Origin: Brachybacterium endophyticum
GTDB lineage: Bacteria > Actinomycetota > Actinomycetes > Actinomycetales > Dermabacteraceae
Length of the DNA stretch: 64,000 nt
Assembly (NCBI RefSeq): GCF_003130585.1
Contig: NZ_QFKX01000006.1
Coordinates: 1 to 64,000, forward strand
Reading direction: 5' to 3'
The notes below the pieces were generated by a model. That model searched no databases. It worked only from the letters and a program-made list of their open reading frames with translations, and was not told the DNA's origin. A program made the translations under genes and the position numbers. Below, one piece after another: positions 63,367-64,000 of the stretch (the stretch's first letter is position 1; each line of letters begins with the position of its first letter).

Positions 63367-64000
63367 TCAGCCCACCTCCGTGACGGTCGCGTTGATCGAG
63401 CCGTATGCCCCGTTCTGGTCGAAGCCCGTGAGGTCCTCGCTGAGGTCGGAGACGATCGCCTGCGGGCAGCCCTTCCCGGGGCCAGAGGTGACGGTGCTGC
63501 CCCAGCGGACAGCGGGACGGGCGTACTGGGCGCCGGCGGAGACGGCGAGGGAGAGGTAGGCGGCCCCCGCGGGGGGTGTGAGAGTGGTGTGGGCCCACTG
63601 CCACCCAGTGAAGGTCTGGGTGGGGGTGGACCATGAGGACACGGATGCAAGGTTGATGTCTCGCCAGAAACCGGTGAAGCGGGTTCCGTTCAGTCCCCAG
63701 GCGCCGACGGTGACGTTCTCGCCGGGGCGCACGGGGACACCTTCGAACGTGCCGTGCGCGTCACCGATGGTGATGGTGCCTGTTCCGGTGTGGATGATGC
63801 TCTGTGCGACGTCACCGTCGGGGAGTGCGACGAGCCCCGCGGGAGCGGCGTTACTGGGCACGCTCTCGAAGGAGACGGCCTGCGGGGACAGCATGTTCCC
63901 GCCGAGCGCGTCTGCCGGATACCACAGGACGCTGCTGCTGATGCGTGCGACCTCGATGAGACCGGCGATTTCCCGAGAGCTGACCGGGTTGAAGGAGACC
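63367..64000 (-). CDS. Tail protein, C-terminal part (N-terminus outside window)
   Basis: A minus-strand frame that is open from the window edge and ends at 63367, one base from the next gene. At least 210 residues are visible. The sequence is beta-rich and Gly/Thr-rich (VPVRPGENVTVGAWGLNGTR, PAGAAYLSLAVSAGAQYARP), the pattern of carbohydrate-binding domains in tail or distal-tail proteins. The ATG at 63894 is internal. Function is inferred from position only. Confidence 0.65.
   Translation of the reverse strand, partial: VSFNPVSSREIAGLIEVARISSSVLWYPADALGGNMLSPQAVSFESVPSNAAPAGLVALPDGDVAQSIIHTGTGTITIGDAHGTFEGVPVRPGENVTVGAWGLNGTRFTGFWRDINLASVSSWSTPTQTFTGWQWAHTTLTPPAGAAYLSLAVSAGAQYARPAVRWGSTVTSGPGKGCPQAIVSDLSEDLTGFDQNGAYGSINATVTEVG

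Larger units (their letters stand above)
51485..64000. mobile_element. Left arm of a siphovirus-like prophage (continues past window)
   Basis: From about 51.5 kb to the window end the genes are small, tightly overlapping and of phage type: minor tail proteins, a receptor-binding protein, holin-like proteins and a modular endolysin, nearly all on the minus strand. Short plus-strand genes (51785-52778) lie at the outer end. No integrase, repressor or capsid gene is in the window, so the element extends right. The left boundary at ~51485 is inferred from loss of the DUF4244-like reading frame; the true attachment core is not proven. Confidence 0.7.

Overview
The window is very G+C-rich and reads as a high-GC actinobacterial chromosome joined to an integrated tailed phage. 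Gene order and protein families (mtrA-mtrB-lpqB-comF-hpf-secA, pdtaS next to whiB1, whiB2 beside a manB locus, Rv3259-like and DUF3499 genes) are those of Actinomycetota. The whole set looks like Micrococcales, perhaps a Brachybacterium-like organism; the genus is inference, not proof.

Region 1 (1-5722) holds a galactofuranose cell-wall cluster: a GlfT1-like starter transferase, a second family-2 transferase, UDP-galactopyranose mutase and a GlfT2-like polymerase. Region 2 (5781-15729) matches the mycobacterial whiB2-manB neighbourhood: a TIGR03089-like protein, a CofE-like F420 ligase, WhiB2, a giant membrane glycosyltransferase, a DUF5719 protein, an Rv3259-like protein, DUF3499 and a phosphomannomutase fused to a Trm112-like zinc ribbon. 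Region 3 (15809-23047) is a DUF58/MoxR/DUF4350/DUF4129 membrane operon flanked by RDD and SpoIIM-like genes. Region 4 (23175-33540) is mtrAB-lpqB, comF, hpf, a YcaQ-type winged-helix gene and secA. Region 5 (33556-41747) has Rv3235-like and LysM genes, a protein with two Sm-like repeats, a small HTH protein, a CpaB/CpaE-like pair, a DUF6912-like protein, DUF2505, PdtaS-like kinase and WhiB1. Region 6 (41858-50732) holds a histidine kinase/response regulator/ABC exporter module, an SRAP protein, a YihY protein and a divergent MarR/SDR pair with a clear inverted-repeat operator.

Region 7 (50790-51545) is a scar of broken genes: an epimerase N-terminus, a small unrelated membrane ORF, the last codons of a TadC-like pilus protein and the first codons of a DUF4244-like gene. 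Region 8 (about 51485-64000) is the left arm of a prophage that continues past the window. Its late genes run leftward: tail proteins, a receptor-binding protein with knob repeats and a NodB-type deacetylase domain, small proteins, a two-catalytic-domain endolysin and holin-like proteins. A two-gene cassette on the opposite strand (zinc ribbon plus GT-A-like protein) interrupts them. The late operon converges with short rightward genes on a 700-bp non-coding block packed with related hairpins.

A second, dispersed feature is a recurring leaderless-start arrangement: a TANNNT or CANNNT -10 hexamer followed after 6-7 nt by the start codon, seen in front of at least nine chromosomal genes. It also fixes several start codons. 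No rRNA, tRNA or CRISPR array was recognised, and no integrase lies in the window.
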